Positions 1 through 8,872 of a stretch of DNA of 64,000 nt are shown here, one piece after another. Below the pieces are notes generated by a model, which worked only from the letters and a program-made list of their open reading frames with translations, was not told the origin of the DNA and searched no databases. This DNA is from Duganella sacchari (lineage in GTDB: Bacteria; Pseudomonadota; Gammaproteobacteria; Burkholderiales; Burkholderiaceae_D), in NCBI RefSeq assembly GCF_900143065.1, contig NZ_FRCX01000008.1:124001-188000 (forward strand), read 5' to 3'. The translations under genes and the position numbers were made by a program. Every line of letters begins with the position of its first letter. Position 1 is the stretch's first letter.

Positions 1-2
1 GC

Positions 3-374
3 CGCCGGCGCCAGACGCAGGCGCTGATTTCGGCGGTGCAGGAAACTGCGCCCAATGGCGAACCGGTGGTGATTGCGGGCGACTTCAATGACTGGCGCAA
101 TACCCTCAGCGCCGAGCTGCGCAACGCGCTGGGCGTGCGCGAGGCGTTTGATGAAATCGGCGGCAATTCGGCGCTGGACGACATCTTGCGCAAGCTGCGC
201 CGCAAGGCCAGCGTGACGCCGGCGCGCACTTTCCCGGCCGGCCTGCCATTCTTCCGCCTGGACCGCATCTACGTGCGCGGCTTCAAGGTAGAGACGGCTG
301 AGGTGATGCATGGTAGTCTATGGGCCAAGCTCTCAGACCACGCTCCCATCGTCGCCTCGCTGACGCTGGCTTGA
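3..374 (+). CDS. Endonuclease/exonuclease/phosphatase family protein, C-terminal part
   Basis: This is the 3' end of a gene that begins before the window; the reading frame is open from base 3. The visible part has AGDFNDW, the metal-binding Asp/Asn motif of the DNase I-like phosphohydrolase fold, and near the end LSDHAPI, the SDH motif holding the catalytic His. Both are standard for the endonuclease/exonuclease/phosphatase superfamily. Relatives commonly sit beside cardiolipin synthase genes, as here (clsB starts 9 bp downstream), so a role in lipid or phosphodiester metabolism is possible. The substrate cannot be read from this fragment. Confidence 0.85.
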   Translation, partial: RRRQTQALISAVQETAPNGEPVVIAGDFNDWRNTLSAELRNALGVREAFDEIGGNSALDDILRKLRRKASVTPARTFPAGLPFFRLDRIYVRGFKVETAEVMHGSLWAKLSDHAPIVASLTLA

Positions 375-383
375 GCGCCAACT

Positions 384-1547
384 ATGCGCCCAGTAAATTT
401 TATCGCCGATAACGAAGTCACACTGCTCCACACCGGCACCGACTATTTCCCTGCGCTGGTCGCCGCCATCGACGCCGCGCAGTACGAGGTCTATTTCGAG
501 ACCTACATCTTTGCCGGTGACGAGACCGGCCAGCGCGTGCTGGCCGCCCTGGTGAACGCCGCCCAGCGCGGCGTGCAGGTGCGCATGATTACCGACTGGT
601 GGGGCACCGGCCGCCGCCAGGTCAATTCCATGCATGACCACCTGGTCGCCCAGGGCGTCGAGCACCGCATGTTCAATCCCTGGTTCAAGCGCGGCGTCAC
701 CCGCACCCACCGCAAGATCTGCGTGGTGGACCGCGAGGTGGCCTATGTCGGCGGCATCAACATCAACGATGATATGTTCTGCGACTACGATCACAGCAAG
801 GCACTGTCGGCGCCGCGCTGGGACTTTGCGGTGCAGGTGCGCGGGCCGCTGGTGGTGGATATCCAGGCGGAAGCCGTGACGCAGTGGCGTCGCCTGGGCA
901 AGCTCGGCATCATCAAGCGTATCGGCCTGTACCGCGACATGCGCAAGGTGCAGAAGATTGCCGCGGCCCACTCGGTGCAGGCCGGCTTTGTGGTGCGCGA
1001 CAACTGGCGTAACCGCCGCACCATCCAGCGCGCTTATCTGCAGGCGCTGGGCAAGGCGCGCAAGAGTGTGCTGCTGGCCAATCCTTATTTTGCGCCGGGC
1101 CGCAAGTTTCGCCAGGCGCTGGCCTCGGCCGCCCAGCGTGGCGTGGACGTGACCCTGCTGATCGGCGTTGGCGAGATCTGGCTGCAGGATGCAGTCGCGC
1201 ATTCCTTCTATCCCAAGCTGCTGGCGGCCGGCGTCAAGGTGGTGGAGTATCACAAGACTCAGCTGCATGCGAAGGTGGCGGTCATTGATGATGACTGGGC
1301 CACGGTCGGCTCCAGCAATGTCGATGGCCTGAGCCTGTTCCTGAACCAGGAAGCCAACGTCGTCATCAAGGATGCGGCGTTTGCGCAAAGCCTGCGCCAG
1401 CATATTGAAGACGCGATTGTCGACGGCAAAGTGATCAGCTATGACGATTTCAAGCACGTCGGCCATGTGCGCCGCATCGGCTACGAGATTGCGTTTGTGT
1501 TTTATAAGTTATTGATGCGAGTGTTCGCAGTGGGGAAATACGCGTGA
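384..1547 (+). CDS. clsB: Cardiolipin synthase B (phospholipase D family)
   Basis: A 387-residue protein with two phospholipase D HxKxxxxD motifs: HRKICVVD with His109, Lys111 and Asp116, and HAKVAVID with His295, Lys297 and Asp302. Each is followed by a GG or GSSN turn typical of the family. Members transfer phosphatidyl groups to make cardiolipin or related phospholipids at the inner membrane. There is no long N-terminal membrane anchor, which fits ClsB rather than ClsA. The gene follows the endonuclease/phosphatase gene closely and its stop overlaps the next start (GTGA at 1544-1547), so the three genes probably form one operon. The start at 384 gives the family length. Confidence 0.9.
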   Translation: MRPVNFIADNEVTLLHTGTDYFPALVAAIDAAQYEVYFETYIFAGDETGQRVLAALVNAAQRGVQVRMITDWWGTGRRQVNSMHDHLVAQGVEHRMFNPWFKRGVTRTHRKICVVDREVAYVGGININDDMFCDYDHSKALSAPRWDFAVQVRGPLVVDIQAEAVTQWRRLGKLGIIKRIGLYRDMRKVQKIAAAHSVQAGFVVRDNWRNRRTIQRAYLQALGKARKSVLLANPYFAPGRKFRQALASAAQRGVDVTLLIGVGEIWLQDAVAHSFYPKLLAAGVKVVEYHKTQLHAKVAVIDDDWATVGSSNVDGLSLFLNQEANVVIKDAAFAQSLRQHIEDAIVDGKVISYDDFKHVGHVRRIGYEIAFVFYKLLMRVFAVGKYA

Positions 1548-1915
1548 GCGAAAGTGTACGACTGGACAAATGGCTGTGGGCAGCGCGCTTCTTTAAAACC
1601 CGTTCGCTGGCCACCGACGCCATCTCGCTGGGCCGGGTGATCGTCAACGGCGACCGCGCCAAGCCGGCGCGCAACGTCAAGCTTGGCGACGTGCTGGAGA
1701 TCGACAACGGCGCCGACCAGTGGGAAATCGATGTGATGGGCTTGTCCGATGTGCGTGGCCCGGCCACGGTCGCCCGCAACCTCTATGAAGAAACCGATGT
1801 GAGCGTGGCGCGCCGCGTCGCCGTGGCGGAAAACCGTCGCCTGTACCGCGAACCCGGCACCACCATCAAAGGCCGTCCAACCAAGCGCGACCGCCGGGAA
1901 CTGGACAAGCTGTAA
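1544..1915 (+). CDS. hslR: Heat-shock protein Hsp15-like S4 RNA-binding protein
   Basis: A 123-residue protein opening with RLDKWLWAARFFKTRS, the start of the S4 RNA-binding domain, followed by GRVIVNGDRAKPARNVKLGD. This matches Hsp15, which binds 50S subunits carrying stalled nascent chains and helps recycle them. The C-terminus is basic (GRPTKRDRRELDKL), as in the family. The start is GTG at 1544, overlapping the clsB stop in a GTGA junction, so the two genes are probably translationally coupled. A small hairpin lies 18 bp downstream. Confidence 0.88.
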   Translation: MSESVRLDKWLWAARFFKTRSLATDAISLGRVIVNGDRAKPARNVKLGDVLEIDNGADQWEIDVMGLSDVRGPATVARNLYEETDVSVARRVAVAENRRLYREPGTTIKGRPTKRDRRELDKL

Positions 1916-1932
1916 CTTAATTTCCCTCCTGC

Positions 1933-1951
1933 ATTGCTGCGTCGCAGCAAT
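1933..1951 (+). terminator. Hairpin downstream of hslR, possible weak terminator
   Basis: The arms attgctgc (1933-1940) and gcagcaat (1944-1951) are perfect complements with a 3-base loop. No T-run follows on the plus strand, so intrinsic termination would be weak. It could be a terminator, an mRNA 3'-end stabiliser or chance. Confidence 0.35.
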
Positions 1952-1976
1952 AGAACGCCACCTCTAACACAACTGT

Positions 1977-2004
1977 TTGACATTCACCTGCAAGTGGATA
2001 ATAG
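1977..2004 (+). promoter_or_regulatory. Candidate sigma-70 promoter for the TetR gene
   Basis: A perfect TTGACA is at 1977-1982. AT-rich -10 candidates follow: gataat at 1997-2002 (spacing only 14) or taatag at 1999-2004 (spacing 16). The -35 match is strong and the -10 is ambiguous. The position, about 120 bp before the preferred TetR start and directly before an operator-like dyad, supports the call. Confidence 0.5.
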
Positions 2005-2018
2005 TACGAGCGTTCGCA
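2005..2018. promoter_or_regulatory. Candidate TetR operator (imperfect palindrome)
   Basis: The sequence tacgagcgttcgca matches its own reverse complement at 10 of 14 positions and resembles the ACGAACGTTCGT-type dyads bound by many TetR regulators. It lies at the predicted transcription start of the TetR gene, so autoregulation is likely. No matching copy was seen directly before the acyl-CoA dehydrogenase gene, so operon control could act through read-through from this promoter. Confidence 0.4.
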
Positions 2019-2121
2019 ATTCTTTTCACACAGAGTAAATTTAAGTGGAGCAGAATGTTTCTTCTCCATGCTTTTAAAATTTACTTCGGGATGCAATCTT
2101 ATTAATACGTCAACTAAATTT

Positions 2122-2745
2122 ATGCGCAAAGGCGAGTTAACCCGCGCTGCAATCCTGGATGTGGCCCTCGATCTGGCCAGCCGTGATGGCCTGGAAGGTC
2201 TGACCATCGGATTGCTCGCAGATAAGATGAACATGAGCAAATCCGGCGTGTTCGCGCATTTCGGCTCGCGGGAAGACTTGCAGTTGGAAGTGCTGAAGCT
2301 GTATCACCACCGTTTCGAGCAGGAAGTGTTTTTCCCTAGCGTCAAAGAGCCGCGCGGCATTCAGCGCCTCAAGGCCATGTTTGCGCGCTGGGTCAAGCGG
2401 GTCAGCGTCGAGGTCGCCTCGGGCTGCATCTATATCAGCGGCGCGGTGGAATATGACGACCGTCCCGGTCCGATCCGCGAAGAGCTGATGGCGATGGTTG
2501 GCGCGTGGCAGGGCGCACTGCTGCGCTGCGCGAAGCAGTCCATCGAGTGCGGCGATCTGAAAGCCGACACCGATCCGCAGCAGCTGGTGTACGAGATGTA
2601 CGGCCTGATCCTGGCGCTGCATCACGATGCGCGTTTCCTGCGCATCCCAGGCAGCCTGGAGCGTGCCGGCAAGGGCTTTGAACGCCTGGTCGAAACGTAT
2701 CGCAATCCGCAGTCACCGGCAGCGGTGGTTGCGCAAGTTAATTAA
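2122..2745 (+). CDS. TetR/AcrR family transcriptional regulator of the beta-oxidation cluster
   Basis: The protein has a typical TetR N-terminal helix-turn-helix: TRAAILDVALDLASRDG, then GLTIGLLADKMNMSKSGVFAHF with recognition-helix motif SKSGVFAHFGS. The rest is a helical ligand-binding domain of about 150 residues. I prefer the ATG at 2122 (MRKGELTR, 207 residues) because it begins where TetR proteins usually begin. An in-frame ATG at 2068 would add 18 residues, and neither has a clear Shine-Dalgarno. A 16-codon frame at 2055-2105 with GGAG at 2047-2050 precedes it and may be a leader peptide. The gene lies 33 bp before the acyl-CoA dehydrogenase gene. It probably senses an acyl-CoA and controls the cluster; that is inferred from position only. 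Confidence 0.85.
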   Translation: MRKGELTRAAILDVALDLASRDGLEGLTIGLLADKMNMSKSGVFAHFGSREDLQLEVLKLYHHRFEQEVFFPSVKEPRGIQRLKAMFARWVKRVSVEVASGCIYISGAVEYDDRPGPIREELMAMVGAWQGALLRCAKQSIECGDLKADTDPQQLVYEMYGLILALHHDARFLRIPGSLERAGKGFERLVETYRNPQSPAAVVAQVN

Positions 2746-2778
2746 TTCAAACACTAAAGTAGTCATCAGGAGAAAACC

Positions 2779-4569
2779 ATGGGTCAATACGTCGCGCCAA
2801 TCCGGGATATGCAATTCGTTCTGCACGAACTGCTGAAAGTGGAAGATGAACTGAAGGCGCTGCCGAAACACGCGGAAATCGATGCCGACATCATCAACCA
2901 GGTACTGGAAGAGGGTGGCAAGTTCACCGCGGAAGTACTGTTCCCGCTGAACCACTCGGGCGACCGCGAAGGTTGCAAACACGACGCTGCGACCAGCACC
3001 GTGACCACTCCTAAAGGCTTCAAGGAAGCGTACAAACAATACGTCGATGGCGGCTGGGCAGCGCTGGCCTGCGATCCGGAATACGGCGGCCAGGGCCTGC
3101 CGGTGGTGATGAACAACTCGTTCTATGAGATGCTGAACTCGGCCAACCAGGCCTGGACCATGTATCCAGGCCTGTCGCACGGCGCCTACGAGTGCCTGAA
3201 AGAACACGGCACCGAGCACCAGAAAAAAGTCTACCTGCCGAAACTGGTGTCGGGCGAATGGACCGGCACCATGTGCCTGACCGAACCACATTGCGGTACC
3301 GACCTGGGCATGCTGCGCTCGAAAGCGCTGCCACAGGACGACGGCTCGTGGCTGATCACCGGTAACAAGATCTTCATCTCGGCCGGCGAACACGACATGG
3401 CAGAAAACATTCTGCACCTGGTGCTGGCCCGCGTGCCGGATGCACCGGAGGGCTCGAAAGGCATTTCGCTGTTCCTGGTACCGAAGTACCTGCCGAAAGA
3501 AGACGGTTCGGTCGGCGAACGCAATCCAATCACCTGCGGCGCCATCGAAGAAAAAATGGGCATCCACGGCAACTCGACCTGCCAGATGAATCTGGATGGC
3601 GCCCGTGGGTGGATCATCGGCCAGCCGAACAAAGGCCTGCAAGCCATGTTCGTGTTCATGAACGCGGCCCGTCTGGGCGTGGGCATGCAGTCGCTGGGCC
3701 TGACCGAAGTGGCTTACCAGAACGCGCTGATCTACGCCAAAGACCGCATCCAGATGCGTTCGCTGACCGGCCCTAAAAATCCGGACATGCCAGCGGACCC
3801 GATCATCGTGCACCCGGACGTACGTCGCATGCTGCTGACCGGTAAAGCCTACGCGGAAGGCGCACGCGCCTTCACCTCGTACGTGGCGCTGCAGATCGAC
3901 CGCGAACTGAACCACCCGGACGAAGAGGTGCGAAAAGAAGCGGCTGACGAAGTTGCACTGCTGACCCCGATCATCAAGGCCTTCATCACCGACAACGCCT
4001 GGATCGCTACCTCGGAAGCGATGCAAGTGTTCGGCGGCCACGGCTACATCGCGGAGTGGGGCATGGAGCAGTACGTGCGTGACGCGCGTATCAACCTGAT
4101 CTACGAAGGCACCAACACCGTGCAGTCGCTGGACCTGCTGGGCCGTAAGATCCTGGGCGACAACGGCGCCAAGCTGCGTAAATTCGGCGAGAAGATCAAG
4201 TCCTACGTGGAAGAGAACGGCCTGGACGAGAAGATGAGCGAATTCATCACTCCACTGGGCGAGCTGGGCGACAAAGTCACCAAGCTGACCATGGAAATCG
4301 GCATGAAAGCCTTCCAGAACGCCGACGAAGTGGGCGCCGCTGCCGTGCCTTACCTGCGCGTGGTGGGCCACCTGGTGTACAGCTACTTCTTCGCCCGCAT
4401 GGCACAGATCGCACTGGAAAAAGAAGACAGCAGCGACACCTTCTACAAAGCCAAACTGGCAACCGCGCGCTTCTACTTCGCCCGCCTGCAGCCAGAAACC
4501 GCAACCCTGATCCGCCAGGCACGCTCGGGCTCCGCCAACCTGATGGCACTCGACGCTGACCTGTTCTAA
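2779..4569 (+). CDS. Acyl-CoA dehydrogenase
   Basis: A 596-residue FAD-dependent acyl-CoA dehydrogenase that introduces the trans-2 double bond in the first step of beta-oxidation. In order it shows the short N-terminal family extension (MGQYVAPIRDMQFVLHELL), the alpha-helical N domain, the beta domain with MCLTEPHCGTDLG, and the C domain with QVFGGHGYI and YEGTNTVQ, which carries the region of the catalytic Glu. A C-terminal extension of about 130 residues follows, as in the long (about 600-residue) class. The start has a good ribosome-binding site, AGGAG about 8 bases upstream. It is the first structural gene after the TetR regulator and is followed 30 bp later by the FadN-type gene. Chain-length preference cannot be read. 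Confidence 0.93.
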   Translation: MGQYVAPIRDMQFVLHELLKVEDELKALPKHAEIDADIINQVLEEGGKFTAEVLFPLNHSGDREGCKHDAATSTVTTPKGFKEAYKQYVDGGWAALACDPEYGGQGLPVVMNNSFYEMLNSANQAWTMYPGLSHGAYECLKEHGTEHQKKVYLPKLVSGEWTGTMCLTEPHCGTDLGMLRSKALPQDDGSWLITGNKIFISAGEHDMAENILHLVLARVPDAPEGSKGISLFLVPKYLPKEDGSVGERNPITCGAIEEKMGIHGNSTCQMNLDGARGWIIGQPNKGLQAMFVFMNAARLGVGMQSLGLTEVAYQNALIYAKDRIQMRSLTGPKNPDMPADPIIVHPDVRRMLLTGKAYAEGARAFTSYVALQIDRELNHPDEEVRKEAADEVALLTPIIKAFITDNAWIATSEAMQVFGGHGYIAEWGMEQYVRDARINLIYEGTNTVQSLDLLGRKILGDNGAKLRKFGEKIKSYVEENGLDEKMSEFITPLGELGDKVTKLTMEIGMKAFQNADEVGAAAVPYLRVVGHLVYSYFFARMAQIALEKEDSSDTFYKAKLATARFYFARLQPETATLIRQARSGSANLMALDADLF

Positions 4570-4599
4570 GCGCTTTTTATTAGGATATAGAGGAAACCC

Positions 4600-7002
4600 A
4601 TGACCAACTTCATCGTAAAAAAAGTCGCCGTGCTGGGCGCCGGCGTGATGGGCGCGCAGATTGCCGCCCATTGCATCAACGCCAAAGTGCCTGTGGTGCT
4701 GTTCGACCTGCCGGGCAAGGAAGGTACGCCGAAAAACGGCATCGTACTGAAAGCCATCGAAGGCCTGAAAAAACTGTCGCCTGCACCGCTGGGCAACAAG
4801 GAACACGCGGCGCTGATTGAAGTCGCCAACTACGAAGACGACCTGGCCAAGCTGGCCGAGTGCGACCTGATCATCGAAGCCATCGCCGAGCGCATGGACT
4901 GGAAACACGACCTGTACAAAAAGGTCGCACCGCACATTGCGCCAAACGCGATCTTCGCCTCGAACACCTCGGGCCTGTCGATCACCAAGCTGTCGGAAGG
5001 CTTTGACGCGGACCTGAAATCGCGCTACTGCGGCGTGCACTTCTTCAACCCACCGCGCTATATGCACCTGGTTGAAATCATCCCGACCGAGTTCACCAAG
5101 CCAGAAATCAGCGACCAGCTGGAAGGCTTCCTGACTTCGACCCTGGGCAAGGGCGTGGTCCGCGCCAAGGACACCCCGAACTTCATCGCCAACCGCGTTG
5201 GCGTGTTCGGCATCCTGGCCATCGTTCACGAAGCTGAAAAATTCGGCCTGTCGGTGGACGTGGTCGATGACCTGACCGGCGCCAAGCTGGGCCGCGCCAA
5301 GTCGGGTACCTTCCGTACCGCCGACGTGGTCGGTCTGGACACCATGGGTCACGTGATCAAGACCATGCAGGACTACCTGCCGAACGATCCGTTCGCAGCG
5401 GTCTACAAAACCCCGGCCGTGCTGGCCAAGCTGGTTGAAAAAGGCGCACTGGGTCAGAAGACCGGCGCTGGCTTCTACAAAAAAGTAGGCAAGGAAATTC
5501 AACGCCTGGACTTCGCTACCGGTGAATACGTAGCGGGCGGCGCCAAGGCGGCCGACATCGTGGCCCGCATCCTGAAAGAAAAGGATCCGGTCAAGAAGAT
5601 GAAGGCGATGCGCGAATCGACCAACCCGCAAGCGCAATTCCTGTGGGCGATCTTCCGCGACGCATTCCACTACATCGCCGTGCATCTGGACACCGTGGCT
5701 GACAACGCGCGTGACATCGACTTCGCCATGCGCTGGGGCTTCGGCTGGAACGTCGGTCCGTTCGAAACCTGGCAAGCTTCCGGCTGGACCCAGGTGGCCC
5801 AGTGGGTCAAGGAAGACATCGACGCTGGCCACGCACTGTGTAACGCACCGCTGCCAGCCTGGGTGTTCGAAGGTCCGGTCGCTGAAAAAGGCGGCGTCCA
5901 CACCCCTGAAGGTTCGTGGTCGGCAGTCTCGAAATCGTTCGTGCCACGTTCGGAACTGGCCGTGTACAAACGCCAGGAATTCCGCGCCCCGGTACTGGGT
6001 TCGGGCGAACTGGATGGCCGCAAAGCCGGCACCACCGTGCATGAAGACGACGACGTCCGCCTGTGGCACTCGGGCGACGACGTGCTGGTGATCTCGCTGA
6101 AAACCAAGATGCACGTGATCAGCCCAGGCGTCATCGCCGGCTTCAAGAAAGCCCTGGCTGAAGCCGAGAAGAACTTCAAAGGCCTGGTGATCTGGAGCGC
6201 GGATGCCGCCGATGGCGGCGCATTCTCGGCCGGCGCCGACCTGCAATCGGCACTGCCAGCCTTCATGAGCGGTGGCGCCAAAGCGGTTGATCCGATCATT
6301 CGTGAACTGCAAGACACCTTCATGGCGATGAAATATTCGAACGTGCCGGTCGTGGCTGCAGTCGCTGGCCTGGCACTGGGCGGTGGTTGCGAGATGGCAC
6401 TGCACGCATCCAAGCGCGTGGCATCGATCGAGTCCTACATCGGTCTGGTGGAAGTGGGCGTGGGCCTGATTCCAGCCGGCGGCGGCCTGAAAGAAGCGGC
6501 AGTGCGTGCTTACAAGGAAGCCAAGGGCACCGACATCCTGCAATTCCTGAAAACCGGCTTCACCAACGCGGCCACCGCGAACGTGTCGAAATCGGCTTTG
6601 GAAGCGCAAGCGATGGGCTACCTGAAAGAAGACGACGTGATCGTGTTCAACCCGTACGAACTGCTGCACGTGGCGAAAACCGAAGCACGCGCCATGTTCG
6701 ACAAGGGCTACCGCGCACCGCTGAAAGCACCGGTGCAAGTGACCGGCCGTTACGGCTGGGCCACCATCAAGGCGCAGCTGGTCAACATGCGTGACGGCGG
6801 CTTCATCTCGGCACACGACTTCAAGCTGGGCGACATGATCGCCGAGATCGTGAGCGGTGGTGACATCGATCAGGGCTCCTTCGTGAGCGAACAGTGGATC
6901 CTGGACGCGGAACGCCGCGCCTTCCTGGAACTGCTGAACCATCCGAAGACTCAGGAACGCATCATGGGCATGCTGCAAACCGGCAAGCCAGTGCGTAACT
7001 AA
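4600..7002 (+). CDS. fadN: 3-hydroxyacyl-CoA dehydrogenase / enoyl-CoA hydratase, FadN type
   Basis: An 800-residue bifunctional beta-oxidation enzyme. The N-terminal half is the NAD-dependent 3-hydroxyacyl-CoA dehydrogenase: GAGVMG at residues 13-18 is the Rossmann loop and GVHFFNPPRYMHLVEI is the family signature. The C-terminal portion (roughly 490-720) is an enoyl-CoA hydratase-like domain with FSAGADL and ALGGGCEMALH. This order, dehydrogenase first and hydratase second, is that of Bacillus FadN and the reverse of E. coli FadB. The acyl-CoA dehydrogenase and thiolase genes flank it, as in fadNAE-type operons. The Shine-Dalgarno is gagga, a few bases before ATG 4600. Confidence 0.92.
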   Translation: MTNFIVKKVAVLGAGVMGAQIAAHCINAKVPVVLFDLPGKEGTPKNGIVLKAIEGLKKLSPAPLGNKEHAALIEVANYEDDLAKLAECDLIIEAIAERMDWKHDLYKKVAPHIAPNAIFASNTSGLSITKLSEGFDADLKSRYCGVHFFNPPRYMHLVEIIPTEFTKPEISDQLEGFLTSTLGKGVVRAKDTPNFIANRVGVFGILAIVHEAEKFGLSVDVVDDLTGAKLGRAKSGTFRTADVVGLDTMGHVIKTMQDYLPNDPFAAVYKTPAVLAKLVEKGALGQKTGAGFYKKVGKEIQRLDFATGEYVAGGAKAADIVARILKEKDPVKKMKAMRESTNPQAQFLWAIFRDAFHYIAVHLDTVADNARDIDFAMRWGFGWNVGPFETWQASGWTQVAQWVKEDIDAGHALCNAPLPAWVFEGPVAEKGGVHTPEGSWSAVSKSFVPRSELAVYKRQEFRAPVLGSGELDGRKAGTTVHEDDDVRLWHSGDDVLVISLKTKMHVISPGVIAGFKKALAEAEKNFKGLVIWSADAADGGAFSAGADLQSALPAFMSGGAKAVDPIIRELQDTFMAMKYSNVPVVAAVAGLALGGGCEMALHASKRVASIESYIGLVEVGVGLIPAGGGLKEAAVRAYKEAKGTDILQFLKTGFTNAATANVSKSALEAQAMGYLKEDDVIVFNPYELLHVAKTEARAMFDKGYRAPLKAPVQVTGRYGWATIKAQLVNMRDGGFISAHDFKLGDMIAEIVSGGDIDQGSFVSEQWILDAERRAFLELLNHPKTQERIMGMLQTGKPVRN

Positions 7003-7079
7003 TCCCGGTCATGTCGATCCTGAATCGGTGTGCCGCATCACTAGCGTTTAAAGTTTTACTTTTTGTGAGGCCGAGCATC

Positions 7080-7526
7080 GTGTACGAACGTATCAAGCAG
7101 CAAATGATGGACACCCTGCCGCTGGTGCGTACGCTCGGCATCAGGATCGACGAGATCGGCAGCGGCACCGCCAAGGTGTCGATGCCGGATGACCCCAAGC
7201 TGCACAATCACCTGGGCACGCCGCACGCCGGCGCCTTGTTCACGCTGGCCGAAACGGCCTCCGGCGCGGCCATGGCAGGCGGTTTCGCGGAATTGATCCT
7301 GGGCCTGCGCCCGGTCGCCAAGGAATCGCGCATCCAGTACCAGAAAGTAGCCAAGGGTGCGACGCGCGCCGAAGGCCGCGTCCCTGGCGATCTGGATGCG
7401 TTGAAGGCAGAGCTGAAACAGCAAGGCAAGGTCGCGTTCCCGGTGGAAGTCGACATTTTCGACGCCGCCGGCACGCTGGCCGCACAGGTTCAAGTGGATT
7501 GGTATTTATCTGAGAAGCGTAGCTAG
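7080..7526 (+). CDS. Hotdog-fold PaaI/DUF4442-type thioesterase
   Basis: A small hotdog-fold protein with NHLGTPHAGALFTLAET, in which the HAGALFTLAE stretch is the hotdog helix and catalytic region. The family hydrolyses acyl-CoA thioesters, so here it could release CoA from stalled intermediates or control the acyl-CoA pool. I chose GTG 7080 (148 residues) because GAGG at 7067-7070 is a well-spaced Shine-Dalgarno. An in-frame ATG at 7011 would add 23 residues (MSILNRCAASLAF) but has no ribosome-binding site. It lies between fadN and the thiolase gene on the same strand, so it is probably cotranscribed. Confidence 0.85.
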   Translation: MYERIKQQMMDTLPLVRTLGIRIDEIGSGTAKVSMPDDPKLHNHLGTPHAGALFTLAETASGAAMAGGFAELILGLRPVAKESRIQYQKVAKGATRAEGRVPGDLDALKAELKQQGKVAFPVEVDIFDAAGTLAAQVQVDWYLSEKRS

Positions 7527-7556
7527 TCTTCGATCAAAAATTTTTGGAAGAACAAA

Positions 7557-8753
7557 ATGAGCAAACAAATTCAAGAAGCGTACATCGTCGCCGCGACCCG
7601 TACCCCAATCGGCAAAGCGCCGCGCGGCATGTTCAACAAAACCCGTCCGGACGACCTGCTGGTCAAGGTAATCCAGTCGGCACTGGCCCAGGCGCCAGGC
7701 CTGGACCCGGCGCTGATCACCGACGCCATCATCGGCTGCTCGTTCCCTGAAGCGGAACAGGGCTTCAATATCGCCCGTCAATCGGTGCTGCTGGCAGGCC
7801 TGCCACGCACCGTCGGCGGCGTGACCATCAACCGCTACTGCGCGTCGGGCATCACCGCCCTGGCCATGGCGGCGGACCGCATCCGCGTGGGCGAAGCCGA
7901 CGTGATGCTGGCGGGTGGCGTTGAATCGATGTCGATGGTGCCGATGATGGGCCACCACCCATCGATGAACATGAATATGTTCACCGACGAAAACGTCGGC
8001 ATGGCTTACGGCATGGGCCTGACCGCTGAAAAAGTGGCCGAGCAGTGGAAAGTGTCGCGCGAAGACCAGGACGCGTTCTCGGTTGAATCGCACCGCCGCG
8101 CCATCGCTGCACAGCAGGCTGGCTTCTTCAAGGATGAAACCACGCCAGTGGAAATCATCACCCGCACGCCAGACCTTGCCACCGGCGAAATCAAGGTAAA
8201 AACCCGCACCGTCGATACCGACGAAGGCGCGCGTCCGGAAACCAGCCTGGAAACCCTGGGCAAGCTGAAGCCAGTGTTTGCGGCCAAAGGCTCGGTCACC
8301 GCCGGTAACAGCTCGCAGATGTCCGACGGCGCCGGCGCGCTGCTGGTGGTTTCCGAGAAGATCCTGAAACAACACAACCTGACCCCGCTGGCCAAGTTCT
8401 CGTCGTTCGCGGTCAAAGGCGTACCACCGGAAATCATGGGCATCGGTCCCAAGTTCGCGATTCCAGAAGCGTGCAAGGCCGCTGGCATCACCCAGGACCA
8501 GCTGGACTGGATCGAACTGAACGAAGCGTTTGCTGCACAGGCGCTGGCTGTGATCCGCGACCTGGGCCTGGATACCTCGAAGGTCAACCCGATGGGCGGC
8601 GCGATTGCTCTGGGCCACCCGCTGGGCGCAACCGGCGCGATCCGCGCTGCGACCGTGGTGCACGCCCTGCGCCGCAACAGCCTGAAATACGGCATGGTCA
8701 CCATGTGCGTCGGCGCAGGTATGGGCGCTGCTGGTATCATCGAACGCGTATAA
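7557..8753 (+). CDS. fadA: Acetyl-CoA acyltransferase (thiolase)
   Basis: A 398-residue thiolase that cleaves 3-ketoacyl-CoA with CoA in the last step of beta-oxidation. The nucleophilic Cys95 is in NRYCASGITALA, the catalytic His354 in GGAIALGHPLGATGA and the second catalytic Cys384 in CVGAGMGAAG. All catalytic residues are present. GGAAG before ATG 7557 serves as the ribosome-binding site. It follows the hotdog gene by 30 bp. A biosynthetic acetoacetyl-CoA thiolase is a close alternative, but the operon context favours FadA. Confidence 0.92.
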   Translation: MSKQIQEAYIVAATRTPIGKAPRGMFNKTRPDDLLVKVIQSALAQAPGLDPALITDAIIGCSFPEAEQGFNIARQSVLLAGLPRTVGGVTINRYCASGITALAMAADRIRVGEADVMLAGGVESMSMVPMMGHHPSMNMNMFTDENVGMAYGMGLTAEKVAEQWKVSREDQDAFSVESHRRAIAAQQAGFFKDETTPVEIITRTPDLATGEIKVKTRTVDTDEGARPETSLETLGKLKPVFAAKGSVTAGNSSQMSDGAGALLVVSEKILKQHNLTPLAKFSSFAVKGVPPEIMGIGPKFAIPEACKAAGITQDQLDWIELNEAFAAQALAVIRDLGLDTSKVNPMGGAIALGHPLGATGAIRAATVVHALRRNSLKYGMVTMCVGAGMGAAGIIERV

Positions 8754-8777
8754 CAACACCCCGCACCCCGCGCAGCC

Positions 8778-8807
8778 GGGGTCTGACCCCGTACGGGGTC
8801 AGACCCC
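8778..8807. repeat. 30-bp perfect palindrome between thiolase and enoyl-CoA hydratase genes
   Basis: The arms ggggtctgacccc (8778-8790) and ggggtcagacccc (8795-8807) flank gtac, which is itself palindromic, so all 30 bases form one perfect inverted repeat. Each arm also carries its own short dyad (gggg...cccc). It has the look of a small dispersed intergenic repeat or a strong RNA hairpin. No second copy occurs in this window. Confidence 0.7.
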
Positions 8808-8822
8808 TTCGGCCTTGGGGGT

Positions 8823-8857
8823 AAAAAGGGCGCTGGGGTTGATCCCGGCGCCTTTTT
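8823..8857 (+). terminator. Rho-independent terminator after the thiolase gene
   Basis: A stem is formed by aaaaagggcgctggg (8823 onward) and cccggcgccttttt, with one bulge and a small loop, ending in a T-run at 8853-8857. It would end the TetR-to-thiolase transcript just before the separate enoyl-CoA hydratase gene. The ribosome-binding site of that gene begins only 6 bases later. Confidence 0.7.
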
Positions 8858-8872
8858 CATTTGGAGACAGAT

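Noticed and set aside
333..1466. Minus-strand frame of 377 codons
   Set aside because: Antisense to clsB, no recognisable domain, composition typical of a high-GC shadow frame.
2713..6978. Open frame of 1421 codons on the minus strand
   Set aside because: It lies entirely antisense to the acyl-CoA dehydrogenase and FadN genes, is rich in His, Gln, Val and Arg with no domain, and arises from high-GC codon bias on the plus strand.
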